Source: JABJGO01 sp963921245 | Lineage (GTDB): Bacteria > Pseudomonadota > Alphaproteobacteria > Rhodospirillales > Casp-alpha2 | Reading direction: 5' to 3' | NCBI GenBank assembly: GCA_963921245.4 | Contig: CAWUEY030000001.1 | Span: 1,612,001-1,676,000, forward strand | Length of the DNA stretch: 64,000 bases | In this document: positions 53,551 to 61,825 of the stretch, piece after piece | How the letters are laid out: each line of letters starts with the position of its first letter | How positions within the stretch are numbered: position 1 is the first letter of the stretch | Notes under the pieces: model-generated | What the model was told of the DNA's origin: nothing | The model's input: the letters and a program-made list of their open reading frames with translations, nothing else | Databases searched by the model: none | Translations under genes and position numbers: made by a program

Positions 53551-53681
53551 GTGCTTTATCCTTCAGAATTTCAACAGTGCAGGTGGAAAATGCCACAACC
53601 TCTGGCGGGCATAAAACCTTTTTGCTCGGCATGGCCCAAACCTCTCAGGGGGGGTTACAATTTTCCGGCGACACAAACAAC

Positions 53682-53725
53682 ACATATGACGCACCTTATA
53701 ATGACATATGACGCACCTTATAATG
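53682..53725. repeat. Perfect 22-bp tandem duplication at the 3' end of the ABC ATPase gene
   Basis: Two identical 22-base units (53682-53703 and 53704-53725), each containing TATAATG and CATATGACGCACC. The ATPase stop codon lies in the second unit. The copies lie just upstream of the methyltransferase-like gene (start 53550), so they may carry regulatory signals or simply be a recent duplication. Confidence 0.8.
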
Positions 53726-54440
53726 TGGCGTTATACATGTCATGATATATGTCCTGGGCTTCCTTTAACTCACCGTCGAAAACAATTTCCCCTTTTTCCA
53801 TCAGGATCGCCCGGTTGCAGATGGTGTCTAACACGGTCTGGGAGTGGCTGGCGATGACGACAATGTTACTTTGAAACAGGCCTTCGATTTTTTCCTTGAC
53901 CTTTTCACGAAAAAATATGTCACCCGTGCCAAGATATTCATCCGACAGCAGAATATCTGGACGAACCATGGTGTTGACGGCGAAACCCAGACGCGCGCGC
54001 ATGCCCGTGGAATAGGTTGATACGGGTTCGTCAAAAAATTCACCCAGGTCTACGAAATCGATGATTTCGGGGATTTTCCGTTGGAGTTCGCTGTCCGTCA
54101 TGCCGACGAGCAGACCGAGCGTATGGATGTTTTCCCGTCCGGTGAAGACCGGATTCAGACCCAGACCAGAATCAATGATCGCAAACGTCCTGCCTATCCG
54201 GCGACAGATGCCCCTATCGGGCTTGTAAACGCCAGCCATTAATCTAAGCAGGGTGGATTTGCCGCTGCCGTTTCTGCCGATCAGGGCGACGCGCTCACCA
54301 TCGCGGATCGACAGGTTGATGTCGCGCAAGCAATGATAACTGCCCGCGCCGACGCGCCTGTTCCACTTAAACAGGGATTTTCCGCGACTGAGAAAAAGGG
54401 GATAGTAAAAGTTTACATTCTGAAGATCAATTGAAGGCAT
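53718..54440 (-). CDS. Polysaccharide ABC exporter ATPase (Wzt/KpsT type)
   Basis: ABC ATPase of 240 aa: Walker A GRNGSGKSTLLRLMAG (about residues 55-70), YSTGMRARLGFAVNTM (signature, about 143) and Walker B ILLSDEYLGTGD (about 165), then ASHSQTVLDTICNRAILMEKGEIV. It lacks the C-terminal carbohydrate-binding extension of O9a-type Wzt. With the permease it exports undecaprenyl- or lipid-linked polysaccharide across the inner membrane. Its 3' end contains the 22-bp duplication. Confidence 0.93.
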   Translation of the reverse strand: MPSIDLQNVNFYYPLFLSRGKSLFKWNRRVGAGSYHCLRDINLSIRDGERVALIGRNGSGKSTLLRLMAGVYKPDRGICRRIGRTFAIIDSGLGLNPVFTGRENIHTLGLLVGMTDSELQRKIPEIIDFVDLGEFFDEPVSTYSTGMRARLGFAVNTMVRPDILLSDEYLGTGDIFFREKVKEKIEGLFQSNIVVIASHSQTVLDTICNRAILMEKGEIVFDGELKEAQDIYHDMYNATL

Positions 54441-54491
54441 CGGCCGAGGGGTTCCTTAAGCTTGGGCGTCAACATTAAGGCGTCAACGCCT

Positions 54492-55331
54492 CTAGAGCCA
54501 TACGGCTACTCTATTCCGGTAACGGGCGTATACCGGGATGGCGATGGACCAGACAACGACACTCAGGGACAGAACCACATAATACGAGGCCGGTTCCGGG
54601 CTTTCGCCCAGCAGAGGGGCGCGGACAATCTCCAGAATATGTGTGAAAGGATTATATTCGGATACCCAGGAACCGGTTTCGAGAAACTTCCTGTGCCATA
54701 ATACGGGCGTAATCAGAAATGCGGCCAGACTGAGCGGCTGAAAGGCGAACTGAAGATCCCGGAATCGGGTGCCAAGAGTGGCGCAAAACAATTTAACAGG
54801 AAACGCCATAACGGCAAGCACCGCAACGCCCGGAATCACCAGGAGAGTGTTGGCGTTCGGCGGTACGAGAAAAATAACGGATAAAATCGCAAAGCTCATG
54901 AGCTTTGCGATCAACAGGATAAAATCACCGCCTATACTGCAGAAAATCAACATGGGCAGGGGCGTGTCCCGAGCGAGGATAAATGAGCGATAATTGATGA
55001 AGATATTGAAGCTGTTGAAGAATACGGTGGTGATGAAGGTCCAGAACGACAGGCCTGCGGACAGATACAGCATCATTGTGGACGGGTTTTCGCTGAACAG
55101 GGAACCATAGACATAGCCCAGAATAATCACCTGGGCCATGGTGGCGAAGATGTTCCAGGAATACCCCAGGTAGGTGCGATTTGTGGAACCGATCTCGCCC
55201 CGCCAGGAGAGATGGATCCAGAGCCTGTAAAGCCTGACAGCCTCCACCACGTCGCTGGCCGCTACCTGAAGCCGGTGCAACACGCCGCGCCTGTTGGCAT
55301 CATAGATGTATTGAAATTGCTGCTTATTCAT
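54492..55331 (-). CDS. Polysaccharide ABC exporter permease (Wzm/KpsM type)
   Basis: ABC-2 type permease, 279 aa with six membrane helices. LWIHLSWRGEIGSTNRTYLGYSWNIFATMAQVIILGYVYG is the N-terminal amphipathic-plus-first-helix segment; RDLQFAFQPLSLAAFLITPVLW and YNPFTHILEIVRAPLLGE are typical of polysaccharide permeases. It lies 51 bases ahead of the ATPase gene, the standard order, and closes the right side of the island. The exported glycan is therefore built by an ABC-dependent rather than a Wzx/Wzy route. Confidence 0.93.
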   Translation of the reverse strand: MNKQQFQYIYDANRRGVLHRLQVAASDVVEAVRLYRLWIHLSWRGEIGSTNRTYLGYSWNIFATMAQVIILGYVYGSLFSENPSTMMLYLSAGLSFWTFITTVFFNSFNIFINYRSFILARDTPLPMLIFCSIGGDFILLIAKLMSFAILSVIFLVPPNANTLLVIPGVAVLAVMAFPVKLFCATLGTRFRDLQFAFQPLSLAAFLITPVLWHRKFLETGSWVSEYNPFTHILEIVRAPLLGESPEPASYYVVLSLSVVVWSIAIPVYARYRNRVAVWL

Positions 55332-55556
55332 ATGGTAAAATGTGGCTCATCCAGTTTTTCGCCCCGTGTTGTCACCCCGGTTTTTATCGTTTGTTCTGAC
55401 CATCCGTTTTTACCGCCGTGATCCGGGCACTGAATAACCGAAGTGTGATCCGCTGTCGAGCGAATAAAGCGTTACCACAAAACCGATACAGGCCGCGCCG
55501 CGAATCCTGACCAGGTTGTCGCTATCGCCGACCATCACGGAAATTGGCAACAGGTC

Positions 55557-56738
55557 CTAGCGAGTCAACTGCGCGACTTGCTGCTGTTTGGGCAGCCGGA
55601 CTTCCAGACAATTGATTTTACGTTTTTCGAGAACTTTACAAGCGCGATAGGCCTGGCCTTTCGTGATCCCGTGAATTCGTGAGCGGTACAAAAGCCTGCC
55701 GGATTTCTTTTTTAACGGCACCACCGTTACAAAACCATTTGTCATGATTTTAGGAACGATTTTTGATGCATCCTCAGCCGCCCGATGGGCGTGATCCGCA
55801 TTTTTGAACGCGCCGACCTGGATGGCCCAGCCAAACTTACCCGCCGTATTACCCCCATTACCCGCCGCCGCGACGCTCGCGCCAGAAGCGGTTGAGGTCG
55901 CTTTTCCAGTCTCACCGGTAGAACCCATGACAACGCCTTCTTCGGCCAGAATGCGATAGCCCTTGTCCAGAAGCCTGACCATATGACGGTTTCGCATGTG
56001 GGCCGAAGAGCCACCAAAAACCACGCCGATCAAGCGCCGGTTGTTGCGTTTCACGGAGGCGACGAGATTGAAGCCGGAGGCCCGAATGTATCCCGTCTTG
56101 ATACCATCTGTTCCATCATAGCTCGTCAGAAGTTTGTTGTGATTTCTATAGGTGCGTTCGTGGTACTTGAATGTCGATGTACCAAACAGCCGGTAGTTTT
56201 TTGGAAAGTCTCTCAGCAATGCCAGGGCGAGGGTTGCCATATCGCGCGCCGTCGACAACTGTCCTCGGTTGGGCAGACCTGAAGCATTTCGAAAAGTCGT
56301 GCTGTGCATGCCGAGCTTGCGGGCTTTTGCTGTCATGGCGAGGGCAAAATCCCGCTCTGATCCAGCCATGCTTTCGGCGACCAGGGTCGCAACATCGTTG
56401 GCAGATTTGGTTATCAACAACAAAACGGCGTCACGTACCGTTATCTTCTGACCTTTTTTCAATCCAAGCCTGGAAGCCGGTTGTCGGGCCGCACGCGCGG
56501 ACGCCGTCCATTGGGTTTGCGGGGTGATCTCGCCACGCTGCAAAGCATCAAAAACCATGTAAATGGTCATCATCTTGGCAAGCGACGCTGGATAGTTACG
56601 CGTATCGGCATTGACTTCATGCAACACCCGCCCGGTTTCTGCGTCCAATACAAGGGACGCATATTTGGCATTTGCCCGGGACGGAGATAAAACCGCGAGA
56701 CCGGCAGTGATCATCAGGACCAGGACAGCAAATCCCAT
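55557..56738 (-). CDS. D-alanyl-D-alanine carboxypeptidase with SPOR domain
   Basis: Penicillin-binding protein of the DacA (PBP5/6) type, 393 aa. A signal peptide (MGFAVLVLMITAGLAVL, cleavage after about residue 24, ANA) precedes the peptidase domain with SLAKMMTIYM (SxxK, about residue 51), SAND (SxN) and DGIKTGYI (KTG). A linker leads to a C-terminal SPOR domain (about 298-393, FGWAIQVGAFKNADHAHRAAED). It trims pentapeptides and is probably brought to the septum by SPOR. The start is uncertain: upstream codons in frame run through the 27-bp repeats to 56969, but the signal-like segment begins at ATG 56738. Confidence 0.88.
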   Translation of the reverse strand: MGFAVLVLMITAGLAVLSPSRANAKYASLVLDAETGRVLHEVNADTRNYPASLAKMMTIYMVFDALQRGEITPQTQWTASARAARQPASRLGLKKGQKITVRDAVLLLITKSANDVATLVAESMAGSERDFALAMTAKARKLGMHSTTFRNASGLPNRGQLSTARDMATLALALLRDFPKNYRLFGTSTFKYHERTYRNHNKLLTSYDGTDGIKTGYIRASGFNLVASVKRNNRRLIGVVFGGSSAHMRNRHMVRLLDKGYRILAEEGVVMGSTGETGKATSTASGASVAAAGNGGNTAGKFGWAIQVGAFKNADHAHRAAEDASKIVPKIMTNGFVTVVPLKKKSGRLLYRSRIHGITKGQAYRACKVLEKRKINCLEVRLPKQQQVAQLTR

Positions 56739-56745
56739 TTGCCGA

Positions 56746-56799
56746 ACCACTCTGCCGATTGACACAGGCAGGACCGCTCTGCCGATTGACACAGGCAGG
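56746..56799. repeat. Two 27-bp tandem repeats upstream of the carboxypeptidase
   Basis: Units 56746-56772 and 56773-56799 differ at one position. Each contains CTGCC and GGCAG as an inverted pair around TGTGTCAAT (minus strand). They lie 8-61 bases before ATG 56738. The period is a multiple of three, so coding use (two copies of LPVSIGR) cannot be excluded. Confidence 0.75.
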
Positions 56800-57385
56800 A
56801 GACGGCTATTTTCGGTGTAAAAATCGCCCGACAAAGATATGTTCCCTCTATTTCGGATCCCATTCCCTGGCACTGTCCCATGGAAACGCCCGCAGAAACG
56901 CCACAGAACTGTAAGCCCAGCCTTGGTCCCAACCTGCCGACTTTGCGTCGATCCTTGAACCGGGGCCATAGAAACCTACCATAACATTTCCCGGTAAACC
57001 ACCTCTGGGTAAACGGTTCATAACACTTGTTATGACACTTTATAATACTTGGGTTTTAGGGAAGGCGATTGAAGAAATGGTTAATGTCAAATCGCTCCAA
57101 ACAGTCGGGAAGGGCGGGGGCATTTTATTTGCACTTGCGAAAAAAATTCAATGAAAATCGATAATTCTACTAAAACTTAAATTTTTATCATATATTTCAG
57201 ATAGTTAAATGGTATATAAAAAATTGTGCAATGCAGTAATTTTCTCTTGACGATTATCATTTATATGACTAAATAGATATTTATGTTGCAGTGCACACTA
57301 CAAACATAACCCTTAGACCAACCCCCTGATCAGGATAGTTATCGCCCGATCTTTTTAAGAACCTTAAGTTTTGGAGTATTTGAAA
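56800..57385. other. AT-rich intergenic region between the carboxypeptidase and phasin genes
   Basis: No gene was recognised. The right part (57060-57330) is markedly AT-rich compared with the surrounding DNA, as expected of a strong promoter region. It should contain the carboxypeptidase promoter (minus) and contains the phasin promoter candidate (plus) at 57247-57275. Confidence 0.5.
57247..57275 (+). promoter_or_regulatory. Candidate sigma-70 promoter of the phasin gene
   Basis: TTGACG, 17 bases, TAAATA. The surrounding sequence is AT-rich. The predicted start near 57282 would give a leader of about 100 bases before ATG 57386. Confidence 0.6.
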
Positions 57386-57952
57386 ATGACAACCACGAAG
57401 AAAACCACCAAATCCGCCCAGGCCAAAACTGCCGAAGCGGCTGTTGTTGAAGCTGTTGAAACAGCGGCTGCCGCCAGCCGTGAAGCCGTTGATCTGGCCG
57501 TGAAAACCAGCAATGACGTGACCGGCAAAGGTTTTGAGAAAGCGGTTTCAGCCACCAAGGAACAGGTTGCCGCCGCCAGCAAGGCCGGCAGGGAGACCTT
57601 CAAAGGTTATGAAGACGTTATTGCCTACCACAAAGACAACTTCGATGCTGTTATTGAAGCTTCTAACATCTGGGTAAATGGTGTTCAAAACATCAACAGA
57701 GCGCTGGGTGAAATGGCCAGCAAATCTGTCGAGAAGAGCGCCGAGACCACCAAAAAAATGTTGAGCTGCAAAACTGTTGAGGATGTGATTGCCCTGAACA
57801 ACGACTCTGCAAAAGCTTCTTACGATGCGGCTGTGACCGAAACCAGGACCATTCACGAAATGGGCGTCAGGCTTGCTGAATCTTCCGCAAAGCCTCTGGC
57901 ACAGCGTGTTAATGAGACGGTCGCACAGTTCTCCAGACAAGTCGCCGCCTGA
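57386..57952 (+). CDS. Phasin family protein
   Basis: A 188-residue helical protein, rich in Ala, Lys and Glu, with TSNDVTGKGFEKAVSATKEQVAAASKAGRETFKGYEDVIAYHKDN and NINRALGEMASKSVEKSAETTKKM, the phasin_2 pattern. It coats polyhydroxyalkanoate granules and limits their size. GGAG lies 9 bases before ATG 57386, which fixes the start. It has its own promoter and terminator, so it is monocistronic. A poly(3-hydroxybutyrate) pathway elsewhere in the genome is expected. Confidence 0.9.
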   Translation: MTTTKKTTKSAQAKTAEAAVVEAVETAAAASREAVDLAVKTSNDVTGKGFEKAVSATKEQVAAASKAGRETFKGYEDVIAYHKDNFDAVIEASNIWVNGVQNINRALGEMASKSVEKSAETTKKMLSCKTVEDVIALNNDSAKASYDAAVTETRTIHEMGVRLAESSAKPLAQRVNETVAQFSRQVAA

Positions 57953-57993
57953 GGCAACAAAGACCGACCGGATTTTTCGGGCGGTCCAATATG

Positions 57994-58037
57994 AAACGCC
58001 TGGTAGAGATCTCCCACTCTGCCGGGCGTTTTATTTT
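57994..58037 (+). terminator. Intrinsic terminator after the phasin gene
   Basis: AAACGCC and GGCGTTT form a stem around a loop that can extend it (TGG/CCG), followed by TTATTTTT on the plus strand. It lies 42 bases after the phasin stop and faces the convergent Lrp-type gene. Confidence 0.75.
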
Positions 58038-58062
58038 TGGGTTAATCAGACAAGGCCGAAAA

Positions 58063-58527
58063 TTACATAACGGGTAAATTGAAACCAATTTTTGTCCGGT
58101 TCATAACTGTGCTGGTCTCGAAGCTTTTTACATCAGGATTATCAAAGAAAACTTCCTTTATAAAAATCTCGTATTCCTCCATGTCAGACATAGAAACAAC
58201 AATGATAAAATCGGCCCGGCCGGTCACATAGTAACACTGTTGAATCTCTTCCCTGTTCCGGGCAAGGGCTTTGAAATTCTCAATCAGCCGCGCCTCTCCA
58301 CGCTCAAGCATTACTTCGACGATCATTGTCATTGGTCTCTCAATGCCTTTTGGAGAGAGCACAGCGATTTCGGCCTCGATTACACCATTTTTCCTCATTC
58401 TGTTTATTCGCCGCTGACAGGCGGTTGCTGACAACCCGACCTCGTCGCCAATGGCACTGGTTGTGAGCCGCGTATCAGCCTGAAACAAACGCAAAATTTT
58501 TCTGTCAAATTGGTCAAGTTGCACCAT
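58063..58527 (-). CDS. Lrp/AsnC-family transcriptional regulator
   Basis: A 154-residue regulator. The N-terminal winged helix (LDQFDRKILRLFQADTRLTTSAIGDEVGLSATACQRRINRMRKNGVIEAEIAVL, in pieces of the family pattern) is followed by the RAM ligand-binding domain (MIVEVMLERGE and VTGRADFIIVVSMSDMEEYEIFI). ATG 58527 (MVQLDQFD) is the usual start; an earlier ATG at 58560 is in frame. Divergent from the aldolase-dehydrogenase pair, so it probably controls those genes in response to their substrate amino acid. Confidence 0.9.
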   Translation of the reverse strand: MVQLDQFDRKILRLFQADTRLTTSAIGDEVGLSATACQRRINRMRKNGVIEAEIAVLSPKGIERPMTMIVEVMLERGEARLIENFKALARNREEIQQCYYVTGRADFIIVVSMSDMEEYEIFIKEVFFDNPDVKSFETSTVMNRTKIGFNLPVM

Positions 58528-58560
58528 ATAGCCAATCTCCAAAAACTCCAATAAACGCAT

Positions 58561-58596
58561 AATTTCTTCATATTAGATGCTCAAAAAGCAGAAATT
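58561..58596. promoter_or_regulatory. Inverted repeat between divergent Lrp and aldolase genes
   Basis: AATTTCT (58561-58567) and AGAAATT (58590-58596), centre to centre 29 bases, about three helical turns. The position between the regulator and its putative target makes it a plausible Lrp-type binding site; A+T content is high. Confidence 0.35.
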
Positions 58597-58664
58597 AAAA
58601 GATCAAACGAAGATACCATGTTCTCTCCATATCAAAACGACTGCTGCTAGAGGGGAAAGTTTCC

Positions 58665-59546
58665 ATGTTTGATGGCGTTTGGACGATGCTGGCAACACCG
58701 ATGGATGAAAGAGGGGAGCTCGCGCTCAACAAACTTCAATCCTATGTAGACAATCAGGTTGCTTCAGGAATTTCCGGCGTGATGGTGCTTGGCTCCACTG
58801 GTGAGTTCTATGCACTCGAGAAGAGCGAGCGGCAGCAGGTTTTAAATGAGGCGCTTAAAGCGGTCGACGATCGGATTGAAATGGCAGCTGGTGCCAACGC
58901 CGGGTCAACCAAAGAGGTTATCGCCAATGCTCAAATGGCAAAAGATGCTGGATATAAAACCATCCTTCTGGCCCCGCCTTTCTATTCCAATCCGGATCAA
59001 ACCCATCTGGCCCGACACTTTGAAGCGGTTGCCAATGCAGTTGATATCGACATTATCCTCTATGACAATCCCGTACAGGCAGGAGTAGAAATCGGCTTTG
59101 ATGTCCTGGAAAGATTGGCGGCAAATCCACGTTTTGTCGCCGTAAAAGAGGCAAGCGGGCGGCTGCAACGGCTCTTTGCCATTCAACACCAATTTGCAGG
59201 CCGCTATGAAATCATCAGTGGTGTTGATGATCTTGCTTTGGACTTCATGCTTTGGGGCGTGAAATGCTGGATGAGCGGCCCCTCCAATTTCCTAGCAGCA
59301 GAGTTCGTTAACATACACCGATTGGCTTTCGCCGGCGACTGGATTTCTGCCAGAGATCAAATGTCAGCGGTGATGCCTCTGATCGCTGAGATAGAGAGCG
59401 GTAAATATATGTCCCGGATCAAGTATTGCGCGAACCGCGTAGGACTCGATGTCGGGCCGACAAGAGGTCCAATTTTTGAATTGGAGCCTGATGAAAAGCG
59501 CGGATTGGACGATCACTTACGAAGTCTGGGCAAAGCCATTTCATGA
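58665..59546 (+). CDS. DHDPS/NAL-family aldolase or deaminase
   Basis: Schiff-base (beta/alpha)8 enzyme of 293 aa: GVMVLGSTGEFYALEKSER (about residues 38-56), the conserved Tyr in LYDNPVQAGVEI (about 133) and the catalytic Lys in FVAVKEASGRL (about 163). The family includes dihydrodipicolinate synthase, N-acetylneuraminate lyase and the deaminase of hydroxyproline breakdown. Pairing with a D-amino-acid dehydrogenase (four-base overlap, ATGA) favours an amino-acid catabolic role, for example pyrroline-4-hydroxy-2-carboxylate deamination, over lysine synthesis; this is inference. Confidence 0.85.
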   Translation: MFDGVWTMLATPMDERGELALNKLQSYVDNQVASGISGVMVLGSTGEFYALEKSERQQVLNEALKAVDDRIEMAAGANAGSTKEVIANAQMAKDAGYKTILLAPPFYSNPDQTHLARHFEAVANAVDIDIILYDNPVQAGVEIGFDVLERLAANPRFVAVKEASGRLQRLFAIQHQFAGRYEIISGVDDLALDFMLWGVKCWMSGPSNFLAAEFVNIHRLAFAGDWISARDQMSAVMPLIAEIESGKYMSRIKYCANRVGLDVGPTRGPIFELEPDEKRGLDDHLRSLGKAIS

Positions 59547-60796
59547 CAGACAAATCCGAAGGTAAAACAGTTGGTGTGGTCGGTGCAGGCATCGTCGGAC
59601 TCTGTTGTGCGCACTATCTAACAGAATGTGGTTTTCAGGTTACGCTCATTGATAAAGGTGATCCCGGGCGGGCGTGTTCCTATGGAAATGCCGGGATACT
59701 AACAGCAACTGAGTGCGGACCATTAGGATTGCCGGGCATGTTGAGCAGTCTACCGAAATGGCTGCTTGATCCTTTAGGACCAGTGGCCGTCAAACCTTCC
59801 TATCTTCCGAGCCTGATGCCCTGGGGCATACGTTTGATAAAAGAATCTCGGCCCTCCCGTGTCGAACGGATCGCCGACCACATGCAGAGTTTCTATTCCT
59901 CAAGCGTCGATCTGTATAGGGCGCTCTTATCCAATGTTGGTGCCGATGAGCTACTACGCCAGAATGGGTATGTCTGTGTCTATCGGGACAAAACAGGCGC
60001 GGACCCGGATGAATACTTTTGGAATTTGCACCGCAAACGAGGAATAGAGCTACAGGAGCTCAGTGTTTCTGATATTCGCAGCTTAATACCGAGCCTGAAC
60101 AGGGACATCGAGTATGCGATTTTTATTCCAAATGAAGGGAGAGTATTGAACCCCTACGGTGCATCAAAAGCGATACTCGAAAAGTTTGTATCCCGAGGAG
60201 GAAAATTTGTTCGAGACTTTGTTAAGAACATCGCCTCAACGGATAGAACGGTAAGCCTAGATTTAGACAGCAAAACCCTTGAGTTTGATTCTGTCGTTGT
60301 GGCGGCGGGCATTCAATCAAAACAATTGGCTCGTAACATGGGTTACAGAGTGCTGTTAGAGGCTATGCGGGGTTATCACGCCATGATTCCCGATCCTACT
60401 ATCGATTTGCAACTGCCGGTGTTGTCGGGGGATTACAAGTTCTTTGCATCGCCTATGCAGAGTGGTTTGAGACTGGCGGGCACGGCGGAATTTGCAAGCC
60501 ACAAGACGGAACCAAACTACAAGCGGGCTGACAAATTGATCAATACTGCCAAGATTTTGTTTCCTGATTTAAACACTGATACGTACAGTCGCTGGATGGG
60601 AAACAGACCGATGACGCCTGACTCATTGCCCATTGTCGGTGAAGCCCCACATCATACAAGTATCTACTTCGCTTTCGGGCACGGTCATAATGGCCTCTCA
60701 GGGGCTCCAATGACGGGGAGGATTGTAACCGACTTGATATCCGGAAACCGGCCCAACCTCGATCTTAAACCATTTTCAATCGAACGGTTTCGGTGA
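59543..60796 (+). CDS. FAD-dependent D-amino-acid dehydrogenase (DadA-like)
   Basis: Glycine-oxidase/DadA-type flavoprotein, 417 aa. VGVVGAGIVGLCCAHYLTECG (about residues 10-30) is the FAD Rossmann loop; DKGDPGRACSYGNAGIL follows as in DadA. The C-terminal end has NRPMTPDSLPIVGEAP and FAFGHGHNGLSGAPMTGRIVTDLI, the second FAD-contact region. It probably oxidises a D-amino acid or D-hydroxyproline, feeding the adjacent aldolase-family deaminase. No epimerase or downstream semialdehyde dehydrogenase is present nearby. Confidence 0.9.
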   Translation: MTDKSEGKTVGVVGAGIVGLCCAHYLTECGFQVTLIDKGDPGRACSYGNAGILTATECGPLGLPGMLSSLPKWLLDPLGPVAVKPSYLPSLMPWGIRLIKESRPSRVERIADHMQSFYSSSVDLYRALLSNVGADELLRQNGYVCVYRDKTGADPDEYFWNLHRKRGIELQELSVSDIRSLIPSLNRDIEYAIFIPNEGRVLNPYGASKAILEKFVSRGGKFVRDFVKNIASTDRTVSLDLDSKTLEFDSVVVAAGIQSKQLARNMGYRVLLEAMRGYHAMIPDPTIDLQLPVLSGDYKFFASPMQSGLRLAGTAEFASHKTEPNYKRADKLINTAKILFPDLNTDTYSRWMGNRPMTPDSLPIVGEAPHHTSIYFAFGHGHNGLSGAPMTGRIVTDLISGNRPNLDLKPFSIERFR

Positions 60797-61352
60797 TGGC
60801 TTCGCCTTCAATGTACGAACAAGGATTGTCTTGAACGCGGTCATTGACCTGAAGGGGCGCGGTGATCAAAACGCCACGCGGGTATTGCCGGGCACAGCAA
60901 CCCGCCAGACACCATCTGCCCGGTCCGGGTTTCGCGCGGGCGAAAGCCTGTACATTTACACGGTAAAACACCCCACCCTTGGGATATGAGGGGCAGGAGG
61001 AGTCGAAGAAAAAGTCTTTTTTCACTTTTTTTGCATTTTTTCCTTGACAGGTACGTTATTTTGCCCTATGTTGTGCTCAGTGACAGGGACAAGTGCGTCC
61101 GCACCACACGTCGGGGTTGCTCGGCAAGCACCCTCGCTATTGGGGGCGAGCGCGCCCTCCCGGTCAGCTCTGAAACCGGCCGAGACGGCCACCCTCAGCC
61201 ATACCACGAATGGCAACAACATACATTCTCACCATGTTGAGCTGGAAATTTACTCTGTGGGCTTTGACCCGTTAGGCTTCAAGCCTATATCATAGCACTG
61301 ATGACGTGGTTAGATGTGTGGTTATATGTATGATAACATGAACCCGAGGGCG
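60797..61352. other. 556-base region between the D-amino-acid dehydrogenase and clpS
   Basis: No gene was recognised. A minus-strand frame of 86 codons (60765-61025) is Cys/Pro/Gly-rich and overlaps the dehydrogenase end, so it is doubtful. A strong promoter lies at 61044-61072; the 270 bases after it form a leader with a 7-bp hairpin (TAGGCTT/AAGCCTA) near 61271-61285. Confidence 0.4.
61044..61072 (+). promoter_or_regulatory. Sigma-70 promoter upstream of clpS-clpA
   Basis: Consensus TTGACA, 17 bases, TATGTT. The predicted start near 61079 leaves a leader of about 270 bases before clpS, unusually long for an unstructured leader. Confidence 0.7.
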
Positions 61353-61781
61353 ATGAATGGAATTCAAAGCGTGAACATAGCGAAAGATCAAGGACCAACA
61401 CTGCAGGAAGCTATTCGGGCGGCCCGGCGACCGACGCACATAGATGACGGAGACGACTATGGCCGTGACGGTGACGTCGGTGTTGCGCTTAAAACCCGGG
61501 AAAAAACAAAAAAACCGTCCATGTACAAGGTCCTGATGCTGAACGACGATTACACGCCCATGGAGTTTGTGGTTCACGTTCTGGAACGGTTCTTTCGCAA
61601 ATCCCACGATGAAGCGACCCGAATCATGCTTCATGTCCACCAGCGCGGTGTGGGGATTTGTGGCGTGTTCACCTATGAAGTCGCGGAAACCAAGGTAACG
61701 CAGGTGATGGACATGGCCCGCCAGAACCAGCACCCTCTGCAATGCACGATTGAGAAAGACGACCATGATCAGGATGATTGA
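61353..61781 (+). CDS. clpS: ATP-dependent Clp protease adaptor ClpS
   Basis: A 142-residue N-end-rule adaptor that brings substrates with destabilising N-termini to ClpAP. The core is MYKVLMLNDDYTPMEFVVHVLERFF (about residues 57-81), with the DDYTPMEFV pocket, followed by MLHVHQRGVGICGVFTYEVAETKVTQV. The first 50 residues are an extension of no recognised fold. Start ATG 61353 is one of several (61314-61353); GAGGG lies three bases before it. clpA follows 44 bases downstream. Confidence 0.92.
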   Translation: MNGIQSVNIAKDQGPTLQEAIRAARRPTHIDDGDDYGRDGDVGVALKTREKTKKPSMYKVLMLNDDYTPMEFVVHVLERFFRKSHDEATRIMLHVHQRGVGICGVFTYEVAETKVTQVMDMARQNQHPLQCTIEKDDHDQDD

Positions 61782-61825
61782 GCGGGCCGCCCGCGCGGAT
61801 TTGAGAATTGACGTAAAGGGCTCCC

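Noticed and set aside
60765..61025. Minus-strand 86-codon frame after the D-amino-acid dehydrogenase
   Set aside because: Overlaps the dehydrogenase end by 32 bases, unusual Cys/Pro composition, no ribosome site; left as intergenic.
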